This document shows, in pieces, positions 17,164 through 28,100 of a stretch of 64,000 nt of DNA. The DNA comes from Pseudomonadales bacterium. GTDB taxonomy: Bacteria > Pseudomonadota > Gammaproteobacteria > Pseudomonadales > Pseudohongiellaceae. The stretch covers positions 1,674,001 through 1,738,000 of the forward strand of contig JACKOH010000002.1 in NCBI GenBank assembly GCA_024234395.1, in the 5' to 3' direction. The position numbers and the translations under genes were made by a program. How positions within the stretch are numbered: the stretch's first letter is position 1; each line of letters opens with the position of its first letter. The notes below the pieces were generated by a model, which saw nothing but the letters and a program-made list of their open reading frames with translations, was not told where the DNA came from and ran no database searches.

Positions 17164-20100
17164 ATGCTTAGCAGAATATTTCGCTTCGAGCTCAGCTACC
17201 ACGCACGCCAGCCATTGGTGTACGTGGTGTCCGCAGTACTGTTCCTGATTAATTTCGGTGCCACTGCATCGGATAACATAACCATTGGCGGGTTGATCAG
17301 TACGATCAATATCAATGCGCCATTTAATGTCATCCTGGCTCTGGCCACCACGAGTATGATTACCTCCCTGATCGCCGGGGTTGCCTTCGCTTCCAATCCT
17401 GTCCTCCGTGACTTCGACCAGAACGTCGCGGAACTGTTCTTTACCACCCGGGTCAGTAAGTTCGATTATCTGTTCGGCCGGTTTGCCGGCGCCGTGGTTT
17501 TCTGTTTCATTGTGTATTTCGCAGCCAGCCTGGGTATCCTGATTGGAGAGTTCATGCCCTGGCTTGATCCGGAACGACTTGGGCCAACTCGCCTCGATGC
17601 GTTCTGGTTTGGCACCTGGGTTATCGCCATTCCCAATATGTTGATGATCTGCTCGCTGGTATTCCTGACCGCCACTCTGACGCGAAGCCTGATGGCCAGT
17701 TATGCGGTGCTGGTACTGATACTGGTTGCGAACTCCGTCGTCGCCAGCCTGGTGGATCCGGAGGACATTCAGACCCTGGCACTGCTGGATCCGTTTGGCA
17801 TTGGCGCTATCACCGAGATAACCCGCTACTGGACACCGTTCCAGATGAACGAGCAGGTCATGCCGTTGTCAGGAAATCTGCTGTATAACAGGATGCTGGT
17901 ACTGGCTCTGGTGGCATTGCTGATAGCGGCAGCCTACCGGCTGTTTCCGTTTTCACTGGATTTCGCTATTGGCAGGGGCAAACTGGTCACACGAATTGCC
18001 CGTATCCGGTTACGCAGACCAAAATCTGCTACTGTCACTCCAATAACTACAGCCGTGCATGCACGGCGCAACTTTGCATTCACCGCTCAACTTGCCCAGT
18101 TGTGGTCACTGCTGCGCATTGAATTCCACAATATCGTGATCGGCAAAGCCTTCCTGATGCTGGCTATGATCGGCATGTTGCAGGTCGTACTAAGTGCTTA
18201 TTTTGGTCTTTCCGGCCTGTTCGGTACTGAAGTCTATCCCAGCACGCCGGTTCTCGTAAGACTCATCAATGGAGCCTATACCATTCCACTGGTGGCAGTG
18301 ATGATTTTTTATTCCAGTGAACTGCTGGTGCGGGAACGTAACGTCCACGTAGCCGAGATAATCGATTCCATGCCGCACCCGGATTGGGTGGTAATCCTGG
18401 CCAAGATCCTGGGGCTCATGGCGATCATGGCAGCCATGCTGATCGCGGTGATTCTGGGTGGCATGCAGGTGCAGGTGCTGAAGGGTTTTTATGATTTTCA
18501 GTTAATGCAGTATCTGCTCGGGCTGTTCGCATTTTTCCAGTTTCCCATCTGGTTCACCTGCGTGCTGGCCGTCTTCGCCCAGGTCCTTACCGGTAATCGT
18601 TATCTGGGCATGTTTGTGATGGTGCTGTATTTCGCCGGCACCCTGATCCTGCCTCAGCAGGGTTTTGACCAGTATCTGTATCTGTTCGCCACTCCAGGAA
18701 TATCCTATTCAGATTTTACCGGATGGGGCCCCAACCTGAGCGCATACCTGTGGTTCTCTTTGTACTGGTCGCTATTCTGTTTACTGTTGCTATTCATAAT
18801 GCATCTGCTGTGGCAGCGAGGCATTGAGTCTGGAGGCCGGTTCCGCTGGCGCAACATCAGGTCACGTCTCAACGCGCCCGTATCATTCACCGCGACTGTC
18901 TGCCTGTTCGCGTTCATCGGTACCGGTGTCTTTATCTACTACAATACCAACGTGCTCAATGAACATCTGACCAGGCTCGACAGGGAACGCCTTAGCGCCG
19001 ACTATGAGAAAGCCTACAAGCAATTTGAGGACCTGCAATTTCCTGACCTGGTCGATTTCTACACCGAGGTTGACCTGTATCCACAGACCCGGGAGGCCCA
19101 TATAGAAGGACGCTACACCCTGCAGAACAATTATGAGACGGCAATCTCAGAGCTGCACTTCACTGTGCCGGCGTATCTCACGCTACGGTCGCTGAATGTT
19201 CCTGATGCCAGTCTACGGCTCAGCGACGAACAGCTGGGCTACTATATCTATTCCCTCAATTCCCCGATGAGGCCAGGTACCAGCTTCGACGTCAGCTTCG
19301 TTATCGACTGGCTGACTCCTGGCTTTGTTAACGACTCACCAACTACCCGACTGCTGAAAAGTGGTACTTTTTTCGACAATACCGATGCATTTCCACTGCC
19401 TGGCTATGCTTCTGAACTACAATTGCTGGATAACAACCGTCGCCGCCGTTACGATCTGCCGCCCGTCGAACGTGCTGCCGATATCGATGACAGTTCCCGG
19501 TACGACAAGGGCTTCGGTTCAATCCGCATGCGCAGCAAGTATGAGGCGATAGTAAGTACGTCTCTTGACCAGATTGCTGTGACACCGGGATACCTGGAAC
19601 GGGAGTGGGAGGAAAACGGGCGCCGCTATTTTCACTACCGAATGGATCAGCCGATCTGGCCCTTTGTTTCGTTTCTATCTGCCGATTATGAGAGGAAACA
19701 GGGCAGCTGGAATGGGGTTAACATCGAGGTTTACTATAAACACGATTACAACGTGGATCGGATGATAGAAGCTTCGCAGAAATCGCTTGAGTATTTCAGC
19801 ACCAACTTCAGTCCCTACCCGTATCGGCAATACCGGATTTTTGAGTTTCCGAGGCAGCGGGGAACCTTCGCGCAATCGTTCCCCAATACCATACCTTTCT
19901 CCGAGGCTATCGGTTTCAATGCGGATATTCGCGATCCCAGAAATATTGACTATGTTTTCTACGTCACCGCTCATGAACTGGCTCATCAATGGTGGGGACA
20001 TCAGGTAGCCGGTGCCGACGTACAGGGCTCGGCCGTATTGACTGAGACCCTCTCTCAATATTCCGCTTTGATGATTATGGAGCAGGAATATGGTGCGGCT

Positions 20101-20760
20101 TACATGCAGCGCTTTCTGAAATATGAGCTGGATAATTACCTGAGCAGCCGTGGCACTGAAGTCCTGGAGGAAATGCCCCTCTATCGGGTTGAGAACCAGG
20201 GTTACATCCATTACCGCAAGGGCAGCCTGGTACTTTATGCCCTGAAAGACTACCTGGGTGAAGACACCGTCAACGGCATGCTGCGGGATTTCATCCGGGA
20301 ATGGGGATTCCAGGGACCGCCGTATCCTACAACGAGAGACCTGATTACCCGATTCCGCGCCGTGGCTGCGCCTGAATACCAGGCTGTCATTACCGATTTA
20401 TTCGAAAAAATTGTCCTGTTCGACCTGCGTGCCGAAGACAGTGCTTACCGTGAACTGGACGATGGGCGTTTTGAAGTGACCATCAATACCACGGCACGGA
20501 AATTCGAAGCCGATGGCAGCGGCGAGGAACGACCCGTGGCCATGGACGCGTTGATCGACATCGCGGTGCTGGGAGAAGAGAACAATGCTACCGGCATTCC
20601 CGAAGTTCTCTATATTGCCAAGCAGCGTATTTACCAGGAATCCCAGACTTTCAAGGTAACGGTGGATAAGCGGCCTGTATCCGCAGGAATCGATCCGTTC
20701 AACAAGCTTATCGATCGTATCCCCGATGACAATGTGAAGCCGGTGACCGAAGAGGACTGA
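17164..20760 (+). CDS. ABC permease fused to M1 aminopeptidase-like domain
   Basis: 1198 residues. The first ~610 hold two blocks of transmembrane helices of the ABC2 permease kind (for example VYVVSAVLFLINF, VVFCFIVYFAASLGILIG, ILGLMAIMAAMLIAVILGG). The rest is an M1-type gluzincin domain with HELAHQWWGHQ near residue 937 and the next Glu (LTETLSQY) 19 residues after the HExxH. In classical M1 enzymes the spacing is 18; relatives of this fusion, as I recall, share the longer spacing. The peptidase part should face the periplasm. This architecture is known and always linked to an ABC ATPase, here the upstream gene. Physiological role is unknown; peptide export with processing is one idea. Confidence 0.9.
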   Translation: MLSRIFRFELSYHARQPLVYVVSAVLFLINFGATASDNITIGGLISTININAPFNVILALATTSMITSLIAGVAFASNPVLRDFDQNVAELFFTTRVSKFDYLFGRFAGAVVFCFIVYFAASLGILIGEFMPWLDPERLGPTRLDAFWFGTWVIAIPNMLMICSLVFLTATLTRSLMASYAVLVLILVANSVVASLVDPEDIQTLALLDPFGIGAITEITRYWTPFQMNEQVMPLSGNLLYNRMLVLALVALLIAAAYRLFPFSLDFAIGRGKLVTRIARIRLRRPKSATVTPITTAVHARRNFAFTAQLAQLWSLLRIEFHNIVIGKAFLMLAMIGMLQVVLSAYFGLSGLFGTEVYPSTPVLVRLINGAYTIPLVAVMIFYSSELLVRERNVHVAEIIDSMPHPDWVVILAKILGLMAIMAAMLIAVILGGMQVQVLKGFYDFQLMQYLLGLFAFFQFPIWFTCVLAVFAQVLTGNRYLGMFVMVLYFAGTLILPQQGFDQYLYLFATPGISYSDFTGWGPNLSAYLWFSLYWSLFCLLLLFIMHLLWQRGIESGGRFRWRNIRSRLNAPVSFTATVCLFAFIGTGVFIYYNTNVLNEHLTRLDRERLSADYEKAYKQFEDLQFPDLVDFYTEVDLYPQTREAHIEGRYTLQNNYETAISELHFTVPAYLTLRSLNVPDASLRLSDEQLGYYIYSLNSPMRPGTSFDVSFVIDWLTPGFVNDSPTTRLLKSGTFFDNTDAFPLPGYASELQLLDNNRRRRYDLPPVERAADIDDSSRYDKGFGSIRMRSKYEAIVSTSLDQIAVTPGYLEREWEENGRRYFHYRMDQPIWPFVSFLSADYERKQGSWNGVNIEVYYKHDYNVDRMIEASQKSLEYFSTNFSPYPYRQYRIFEFPRQRGTFAQSFPNTIPFSEAIGFNADIRDPRNIDYVFYVTAHELAHQWWGHQVAGADVQGSAVLTETLSQYSALMIMEQEYGAAYMQRFLKYELDNYLSSRGTEVLEEMPLYRVENQGYIHYRKGSLVLYALKDYLGEDTVNGMLRDFIREWGFQGPPYPTTRDLITRFRAVAAPEYQAVITDLFEKIVLFDLRAEDSAYRELDDGRFEVTINTTARKFEADGSGEERPVAMDALIDIAVLGEENNATGIPEVLYIAKQRIYQESQTFKVTVDKRPVSAGIDPFNKLIDRIPDDNVKPVTEED

Positions 20761-20762
20761 AC

Positions 20763-20812
20763 CCCTTATGAATGGGGTCATGAATGGGGTCAGAGTAAAA
20801 ATACGGTAGTTG
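20763..20812 (+). repeat. REP-like repeat family 1, solo arm (copy c)
   Basis: Contains ATGAATGGGGTCATGAATGG then GGTCAGAGTAAAAATACGGTAGTT, with the first GAATGGGGTCA duplicated in tandem. No inverted partner was found nearby. Confidence 0.65.
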
Positions 20813-20944
20813 AAGACAGCACCCGGCAGGCGGGATGCTGCCGGCAGCAAGTCGTCTCGTCAGTGAACTCGTCTGAAGGCCAGAGCAATTCCATAATAAA
20901 TCAGAGGTTCCTTAGCAGCTTGTTAAGCCACTTTTTAGCGATTG

Positions 20945-21553
20945 GTGAATACAGAAGAATCCAATCGACCTGAGCGTGCAAAGCAATTGGAGAGTCGAAT
21001 TACTGGAGAAACACTGCAGAGATGGGCACTGATCGCCGAAATAGTTGGTGGTATTGCTGTGGTTTTCTCCTTGATATTTGTCGGACTTCAAATCCGTCAA
21101 AGTTCGCAGGAAACCTCCCTCAACACGCGCGCAATAGAAGTTGGCGCATATCAGGAGCTGACAAATCAGATTCTGAAACTGAATTCAGAAGTGTATCAGA
21201 ATACTGAATTTTCTGAATTGTATACCAGGGTGCGCGCCTGTGGAGATTATAGTTCCCCTGCGGAGAGGGTACGAATCTCGATGTATGTGACCAATCTTTA
21301 CCGACATGCTGATACTTCCTTCCATCAGTTTCAGTTAGGCATCCTCGAGAAAGAGCGACTCGATCAAATGCTGCAGATCTTCGTCGATGCTCTGAGAGAG
21401 TTCTGGCCCGCACAGGTCATCTGGAATGCCAGAAGTACTAATGGAAATAACATTCCCGAGTTTGAAGAGTATGTTTCCAGCTATACGCGTTCTCGCGGAG
21501 CCTGGGAGCCGGTATGCGCTGAAGTCTCTGGCGTTACCAGAATGTTGACTTAA
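20945..21553 (+). CDS. Membrane-anchored protein of unknown function
   Basis: About 202 residues with one transmembrane helix near residues 30-50 (AEIVGGIAVVFSLIFVGLQIR), followed by a cytoplasmic or periplasmic helical domain with several Trp and Tyr. No ATG is near the N-terminus: GTG at 20945 or TTG at 20942 are the candidates, and neither has a good ribosome site. The layout (N-terminal helix, then ~150 helical residues) is like the protein encoded at 28552-29058, though I see no strong sequence match. It is a common type of hypothetical protein in marine Gammaproteobacteria. Function unknown. Confidence 0.55.
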   Translation: MNTEESNRPERAKQLESRITGETLQRWALIAEIVGGIAVVFSLIFVGLQIRQSSQETSLNTRAIEVGAYQELTNQILKLNSEVYQNTEFSELYTRVRACGDYSSPAERVRISMYVTNLYRHADTSFHQFQLGILEKERLDQMLQIFVDALREFWPAQVIWNARSTNGNNIPEFEEYVSSYTRSRGAWEPVCAEVSGVTRMLT

Positions 21554-21691
21554 CAGTCTGCTGATTAATCCGAGGTTCCCTGATCTGAGCGCAGGTCCGC
21601 TGCAATAATTCTTGAGCCTGCATCCAACTGCTGCTTTCCGTGCATCATTCTATTGAGGGCGCTCTTGTGTCGGATAGAGAGGTGAACCAGT

Positions 21692-22651
21692 ATGCAGAAA
21701 TTAAGTTTGAATTGTTATTTCTACAGTTTGAAGACAGAGATTATCTTGTCAGCTATCGCAGCAATAATCACTTCCCAGGTGGTGAGCGCGCAGAATGCCG
21801 ATTCAATCACGGCTCAATATCGGGTGGAAGCCGGGAGGTCAGCGGCGTGCGAAGTGCTGACCACGGTCCAGGAAGGCGCACAGGTGAGTCTTCCTTTCAG
21901 GATCGTTGGCGGGCGTGTCTATATCGAGGCAATGGTCAATGACCTTGGCCCGTTTACTTTTGCCGTGGACACCGGGGCCAGCGGCCTCGGGCGGGCCGAT
22001 GCCAGTCTTGTCGCCGCTCTTAACCTCACGACAGCCGGCGTTACCTCGACCAGTGACGGGGTCAGCACTTCCAGTGTGGATACTGTACGCTTGGCGTCCC
22101 TGGCGGTGGGCGGACTGGTGAAAGATAATCTTGAAGTCATAACCCGTGATTACAGCAGCAGCGTGCCCCCCGAAGCGGCGATCGCGGGGATAGTGGGACG
22201 GGATTTTTTTGCCGACGGGCTGCTGGTGATCGACTTTCCTGCCAGGCGGCTGATTTTTACCCGGGCGACCGGCCTGGTCACCGAAATGGGAGGTGCGCTC
22301 CCTTATGATCGGGCCTTCCGGGTTCCGGTCTGGATCGGCGACCGGCAGATGCTGGCGAACCTGGATACCGGTGCAGCCGTTGCACTGGTACTACCATTGG
22401 CTGTCTACAACGACATCATGGCCGGCCCGCTCCAGACGGCAGCTCCGGCGCGCCTGACCAACAACGTTATCGACACTGGCCGCGCAACTGTGCACGGTCC
22501 CCTCCGTGTCGGCGAAGCGAGCCTTATGGAGGTCGAAGCGCGGGTGGCCGAACGCTTTCCTGAGGTTATGATAGGCGGTGAAGTTCTGCAGGATTACATC
22601 GTCGCCTTCGACCAGCGGAAGCAGCGGGTCGCAGTCTGCGCAGGTAAGTAA
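21692..22651 (+). CDS. Secreted retropepsin-like aspartyl protease
   Basis: 319 residues. A signal-like segment (IILSAIAAIITSQVVSAQ) ends near residue 34. Two retropepsin-type active-site motifs are visible: AVDTGASG near residue 91 and NLDTGAAV near residue 227, with VGRDFF and IGGEVL hydrophobic turns after each, so both lobes of an aspartyl protease fold are present in one chain. Likely location is the periplasm or outside. The ATG at 21692 has a GAGAGG site 7 bases upstream. The TonB receptor gene follows 229 bases later on the same strand. Confidence 0.8.
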   Translation: MQKLSLNCYFYSLKTEIILSAIAAIITSQVVSAQNADSITAQYRVEAGRSAACEVLTTVQEGAQVSLPFRIVGGRVYIEAMVNDLGPFTFAVDTGASGLGRADASLVAALNLTTAGVTSTSDGVSTSSVDTVRLASLAVGGLVKDNLEVITRDYSSSVPPEAAIAGIVGRDFFADGLLVIDFPARRLIFTRATGLVTEMGGALPYDRAFRVPVWIGDRQMLANLDTGAAVALVLPLAVYNDIMAGPLQTAAPARLTNNVIDTGRATVHGPLRVGEASLMEVEARVAERFPEVMIGGEVLQDYIVAFDQRKQRVAVCAGK

Positions 22652-22880
22652 CGGAACGTCTCAAGGCCCTGGCCTCACCGGCTGGCAGAGCCGATCTGGC
22701 CCCAATTCGGGGCATGCGCCGATCGAACCGCAGAACCGATGAAAAACGCGCTGTCGGATCTCCAACTTGTAACCAATTTTGACAGAGGCTTTCTTAATAC
22801 CGAGCTTTGTGGTCAGATTCCGTCTGGCGGACGCAACAGGCTCCTTCATTCCCCTTTGACCAGCTACAGTGCGTGGCAAT

Positions 22881-25061
22881 ATGACTATAAAGAAATCTAA
22901 ACTTCTGCTTTCCAGCGCGTGTCTGATGGGAGCCGTGGCCTTTTCCAGCCAGGTTGCCGCACAGATTGCCGATGACGAAACCACCGTCACCTATCCGAAC
23001 AGTTATTTTGATCAATATGGTCCGGTAACGGCCAAAGACATGCTCGACCGGATTCCCGGCCTCGGGTCGACCACCGGCGGAGGACCTCCCGGTGGTGGTG
23101 GCGGTGGCTTCCGCGGCGGTGGCGGAGGTGGCGGAGGCCGTGGATTCGGCAGTGGCGCCGGTGGCACCGAGATCCTGATCAATGGTAAGCGCACTGCCGG
23201 CAAGAACAATCAGACCAGCAGCGTGCTTACCCGCATTGCCGCCGATCAGGTGGATTACATTCAGCTGATCCGGGGCACGTCCGGCGAGCTCGATGTCCGC
23301 GGCAGCGGCCAGGTGATCAATATCGTCACAGTCGGCGAACTGTCCAACTCTTCCGTGCAGTACCAGTTCAATGCCGACCGTCACCAGGATGGCAATCTGC
23401 AGCCTGGTGCCAACGTTTCCTATACCAACCAGTTCGGTGGCTTCAATATGGTGCTCAGCGCCGTTGCGGAGCCACGTTACCGTCACGAGGAAAGCGTAGA
23501 AAAAGCGATTCTGGGCACGTTTGCCCCTCACGACTATGTGAAGGAAGACCGGGTTACCGAGCAGACCAGTTATGACCTGACTGCCAACCTGGCCTACGAG
23601 TTCAGCAGCCGGACCAGTGCCCGCTTCAATGCACTATGGTCCCAGAACGACAATCCCACCGAGATGACGCGTACCACCACTGATTTCACTGTCACACCCA
23701 ACTCTACATTGAGCCAGTTCAACGATATTCCGGGTGAACAGGACAACTGGGAAATCGGCGGGGATTTCGAGCACTTCTTCGAGAATCGCAATCGCTTCAA
23801 GTTCCTGTTCGTTCAGAACCAGGACAATCAAAGCAGTGTGCGTGAGCGTTATGACATCCTCGACGCCGGAGAACTGGAAAAGAACCTGTACCTGGCAAAT
23901 GCCAGCACCACAGAAGAAGATATAATGCGCGGGTCCTATACCATGGATGTATTCGGTGGGCAGAATGTTGAATTCGGCGCTGAGCGGGCCATTACGACGC
24001 TCGATTCGAAGCTGGCCCTGGGTACCCTGAGTTCGACCGGCACGCCATCGGATGCAGTCGGCGGGCTGGTGCCGGTAGCGGTATCCAATGCCAATTCCAC
24101 GGTTCAGGAAACCCGTTATGAACCGTTCGTGATTCATAACTGGACGATCAGTGACCGCATGTCGCTGGAAAGCACCTTGTTGTACGAGTATTCTGAAATC
24201 GAGCAGAAGGGGGATGTCTACAACAAGCGGGAATTCGATTTTATCAAACCAAAAGTGGACCTGCGCTATAACGTGACGCCGCTGTTGCAGTTGCGGGGTT
24301 CCATCGAGAAAATCGTCAACCAGCTCAGCTTCAGCGACTTCGTCGCCGCCACAGACGACCAGGATGAGGATTCCAATACCTTTTCCGGTAATGCCAACCT
24401 GCGCCAGGAATGGTTGTGGGCATACAAGCTGAGTTCTGAATACCGCTTGCCGAATGATACCGGCGTGGTCGATGCGTCACTCTTTTACCATCAACACCAC
24501 GATGTGATCGAACGTATCGATGTTTCCAAATCCGAAACCAGCCTGGATTCGGCCAATGGCAACATCGGTGACGGGATCATGTATGGCCTGCAGATCAATG
24601 CCAGTGTCAGGATGAGGATGTTGAATATGCCCAACCTGCTGGTCACCTCCAACTGGGGCGTACAGGATTCCGAGATAACCGATCCCTTTACCGGCGAAGA
24701 TCGACGCTTCAACCGCTACGGTCGCGGCCGCTGGTCGCTGGCTTTCCGTCACGACATTCCGGAATGGAGCGTCAACTGGGGCGGCCAGTGGAACAACCGG
24801 TTCGACGGCAACGAAAAGGTCTATGACATCGACGAAGTGACAGACTTTGTCGGCGAGCCTATGGTGAATCTGTTTGGTGAGTGGATCAGCCCGCGCGGAA
24901 CCAGCTGGCGCTTCGACGTGCGGGACATGACCAACAACAACCAGTGCAGCGAGCGAACCCGATTCATCGGCAGGCGCTCCGCAGGCATTATCGAAGAGAT
25001 AGAAGAGCGTTGCACGACCCGGGGTGTGGTGACCTCCTTGAAGGTTACCGGGACGTTCTAA
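22881..25061 (+). CDS. TonB-dependent outer-membrane receptor with Gly-rich plug
   Basis: The start was taken at the ATG at 22881 (MTIKKSK), with a signal peptide ending near VAAQ; an in-frame GTG lies 12 bases upstream. The plug domain is recognisable (VTAKDMLDRIPGL, TEILINGKR, LIRGTSGELDVRGSGQVINI) but is split by a run of about 30 residues, nearly all Gly with Pro, Phe and Arg, between the first plug strand and TEILINGKR. The barrel ends with a strand carrying a C-terminal Phe (VTGTF), as in other outer-membrane proteins. No TonB box was clearly seen. Ligand unknown. A strong terminator follows at 25159. Confidence 0.85.
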   Translation: MTIKKSKLLLSSACLMGAVAFSSQVAAQIADDETTVTYPNSYFDQYGPVTAKDMLDRIPGLGSTTGGGPPGGGGGGFRGGGGGGGGRGFGSGAGGTEILINGKRTAGKNNQTSSVLTRIAADQVDYIQLIRGTSGELDVRGSGQVINIVTVGELSNSSVQYQFNADRHQDGNLQPGANVSYTNQFGGFNMVLSAVAEPRYRHEESVEKAILGTFAPHDYVKEDRVTEQTSYDLTANLAYEFSSRTSARFNALWSQNDNPTEMTRTTTDFTVTPNSTLSQFNDIPGEQDNWEIGGDFEHFFENRNRFKFLFVQNQDNQSSVRERYDILDAGELEKNLYLANASTTEEDIMRGSYTMDVFGGQNVEFGAERAITTLDSKLALGTLSSTGTPSDAVGGLVPVAVSNANSTVQETRYEPFVIHNWTISDRMSLESTLLYEYSEIEQKGDVYNKREFDFIKPKVDLRYNVTPLLQLRGSIEKIVNQLSFSDFVAATDDQDEDSNTFSGNANLRQEWLWAYKLSSEYRLPNDTGVVDASLFYHQHHDVIERIDVSKSETSLDSANGNIGDGIMYGLQINASVRMRMLNMPNLLVTSNWGVQDSEITDPFTGEDRRFNRYGRGRWSLAFRHDIPEWSVNWGGQWNNRFDGNEKVYDIDEVTDFVGEPMVNLFGEWISPRGTSWRFDVRDMTNNNQCSERTRFIGRRSAGIIEEIEERCTTRGVVTSLKVTGTF

Positions 25062-25158
25062 GAAAGAACGCCGGGAAGCAGGCTGTACGGGAATCCATTC
25101 AGAGTCCCTGTGGCAGTTCCGGAAACCGGTCTTCTGCAACGATCTGACAGGTTCAGAG

Positions 25159-25199
25159 CGCCTGCCAGTCTACCAACGGTAGACTGGCAGGCGTTTTTA
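25159..25199 (+). terminator. Rho-independent terminator after the TonB receptor
   Basis: A perfect 16-base-pair stem (25159-25174 with 25178-25193), an AAC loop and a TTTTT run. It serves the plus-strand receptor gene. The stop codon of the convergent tricorn gene (25197-25199) lies in the T-run; there is no T-run on the other side of the stem, so it should work mainly on the plus strand. Confidence 0.92.
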
Positions 25200-28100
25200 T
25201 TTCGATTCGTCACCCGCGGTCCTGGTCCCTGCCGTAACCCCGTTGACACTGCGGTCCGGGCGATTGCTGAAAGCGGGACGCAACGGTGGTTTCTCCGCAA
25301 TCTGTCTCAGGACTTCGGCGATTCCAAAATCAAGTTGTGGATCCTTTCCTGCCAGATAATCCTGCGGGGCGATATCCAGCTCAACGTCGGGATCCGTGCC
25401 GTAGTTCTCGACCCCCCAGCCGACATCCTTGAACCAGAATGAAAATTCCGGTTGCGTGGTGATGCCGCCATCGGCAAGGAAATTACGCGGCCAGATACCG
25501 ATAACACCGCCCCAGGTTCTCTTGCCTATCACAGGACCGAGCCCCATCAGCTTGAAGGCATGGGGAAAGATGTCACCGTCTGAACCGGCATACTGGTTGG
25601 TGAGAACCACCATTGGACCGGCGGGAGCGTGATTCGGATAGGGTTCCACACCTACCCAGCGGCTGCTGTCAAAGCCGATAATCTGCCGGGAGAGGAAACT
25701 TAATATCAGCTGTGAGACATGCCCCCCGGCGTTGTACCTGGCATCGATGATCAGTCCGTCCCGGTCACATTCGCGCAGGTAATTGCGGAAGAATTCCGAA
25801 TAGCCTGCGGCGCCCATGTCGGGAATGTGCAGATACCCGACCTTGTTATCCGACCTGCCATGCACTGCGTGGCGGTTGGACTCAACCCAGTCGCGATAGC
25901 GCAGTTCCGACTCGTCTGACAGGGTTCTGACCGTGTAGTTCTGCACCGAACTGTCCTGATGCTGAATTTCCAGCTCAACCTCACATTTCGCCTTGTTGAG
26001 TAACAGCGCCTCGGGCGGTAACTTCCCGGTCAGCCTGGTGCCATCGATGCCCAGCAGCGCGTCGCCTGCCTGGATATTGAGCCCCGGTTGTAACAGCGGG
26101 GACTTCCTGCCGAACTCGTTGACCTCGCCATCGAGGACCCGGGTTATCCGGTAGCCTGCTCCTGCAGTATTCCATTCCAGATCGGCGCCCAGGAAACCGA
26201 CCGGGTAAGTAGGGCGTGGTTTCAGATCGCCACCCATCTCGTAGGCGTGCGAGGTTCCCAGCTCTCCCTGCATTTCCCAGATCAGGTCGGAAAATTCACT
26301 GCGGCAGCCGATCCGCTCGATCAGCGGCTCGTACAGGGCATAGACCCCGTCCCAGTCCACCCTGGACATATCCTCGACCCAGAAGTGTTCCTTCTGCAGT
26401 CGCCAGATCTCCCGGTACATCTGGTGCCATTCCATGCCGGGGTCAATCAGCACCCTGATGCGGCCAAGATCTATCCAGCCGGTTTTTGAATTGGTCTCCC
26501 TGGGGGATTGCTTGGAATCCGGCTTCTCACCGATCTTCAGTACCCGGATATCGTGCTTGATCTGTACCACCTGGTGGTTGCCGCCGGCACAGAGTGAAAA
26601 GCGGGTAACGCCATCAAGATACGGTTCTTCTTTCCGGAGTGAGAAGTCGTAGCAGCTGATCCTGGTTCTGGCAGCGGGTTCCGAGGGGAACCTTTCATTG
26701 TCCAGTGCGCCCTCGGGTGACTGACTAGCGAAATACACCTTCCGTTCCGGACCCGGAATTATCTCAAGGAATTGCTGTTCCTTGACCGGAAAGCTCTGTA
26801 CGCGGAATTCAATGCCCTCAAAATCCACGACAACGCTGGCCGGATTTTCCTTGCCGTCGTGGTCATCGGCCTGAGTGGACTCGACGAACGGCGACAGCGT
26901 GGACTTCTGCAGTGGCAATACACAGGGCACGCTGGTTTTTGGAAAAGATACATCGAAGAGCAGATCACTGTAGACCGGGTTCAAACGTTCATGAGAGAGA
27001 AAATACAGGTATCTGCCGTCGGTATCGAAGACCGGTGAACGGTATAACAATCCGGGCCGTGTTAGCGCCCAGGATTTCCTTTCACTGATACTGTAGATCT
27101 GTATCTGCGCATTGGCTTTATCGATGTTCTGGCAGTACACAATCCAGGCGCTGTCGGGAGACCAGTTAAATCCCAGCTGGGTCATGAAGTTGAACGAGTT
27201 CTTTGCCACGGTTTCGCTGGTACTATCGTCCAGATGGACGACAATGATTTCATTGCGATTGTTCACCAGTGCCAGCATTTCACCGTTGGGCGCGGCCTTC
27301 AGGTCCAGGATCAGCCCGAAGTCACCGCGGAGGATTTTTCGCGGTTCCGATTCACCCGGCTGATAAATTTCAATCCGGTCCTCGTTATTCTCGTCGCTGA
27401 CCACGGCCAGGGTGTTACTGTCCGGCAGCCAGCGACTCAGACGATAGCGGACGCGGTCTTTGTTCCCGCAACGATGGGTGGCACCGGTCCAGTTCTGGAA
27501 CGCAAATACCTGGCCGCGGGCCCCGTAACTCATCCTTGAACCATCCGGGGCAACGTCATAGGACTCACGATACTTCCTGGCATTGATGAAACGCCGCTGT
27601 TTCTGAGGGCGCTGACTGTAGTAGTCGATTTCAACCTTCTTCGATGCACCCGCGGTGGGGTCGAAGTGGAAAATATCGCCGCCGCAGTGATAAACCAGCG
27701 ACCTGTCATCGCCACTGAGGTTTCGCGCATAGAATTTGTCGTGGTCGGTCAGCCGGGTTACGCCGGAGCCGTCTGCTGTGCAGGAATACAGATTGCCCCA
27801 GCCTTCATGATCGGAGAGAAAGTAAAGAATTTCACCGATCCACTGAGGGCTGGCGAGGTTGCTGTTGAGTTTCTGCAGTATTTCCCGGTATTCACCGAAA
27901 AGTTCGGGAGCCAGCCAGATCTTTCCCGCCGTTCCGCCCCGATAGCGTTTCCAGTGGGCAGGATCCGGACGATGGGAATTTCTTTCCAGTGCCGCGATTC
28001 CATTCGTGCTGGTCACCACTGAGGTGGCAGGTCCCAGATTCATATTGGTGTATCGAAGTGTTTCGGGATTTACCCGCAACAGCACCGGGGTTCGATTGGC

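Noticed and set aside
22661..22990. Minus-strand ORF of 109 codons overlapping the receptor start
   Set aside because: No domain, no start signal and antisense to a sure gene.
23060..23165. GGTGGT-rich stretch as a CRISPR-like or tandem repeat
   Set aside because: It is the coding sequence of the Gly-rich loop, in frame, with no regular unit or spacers.
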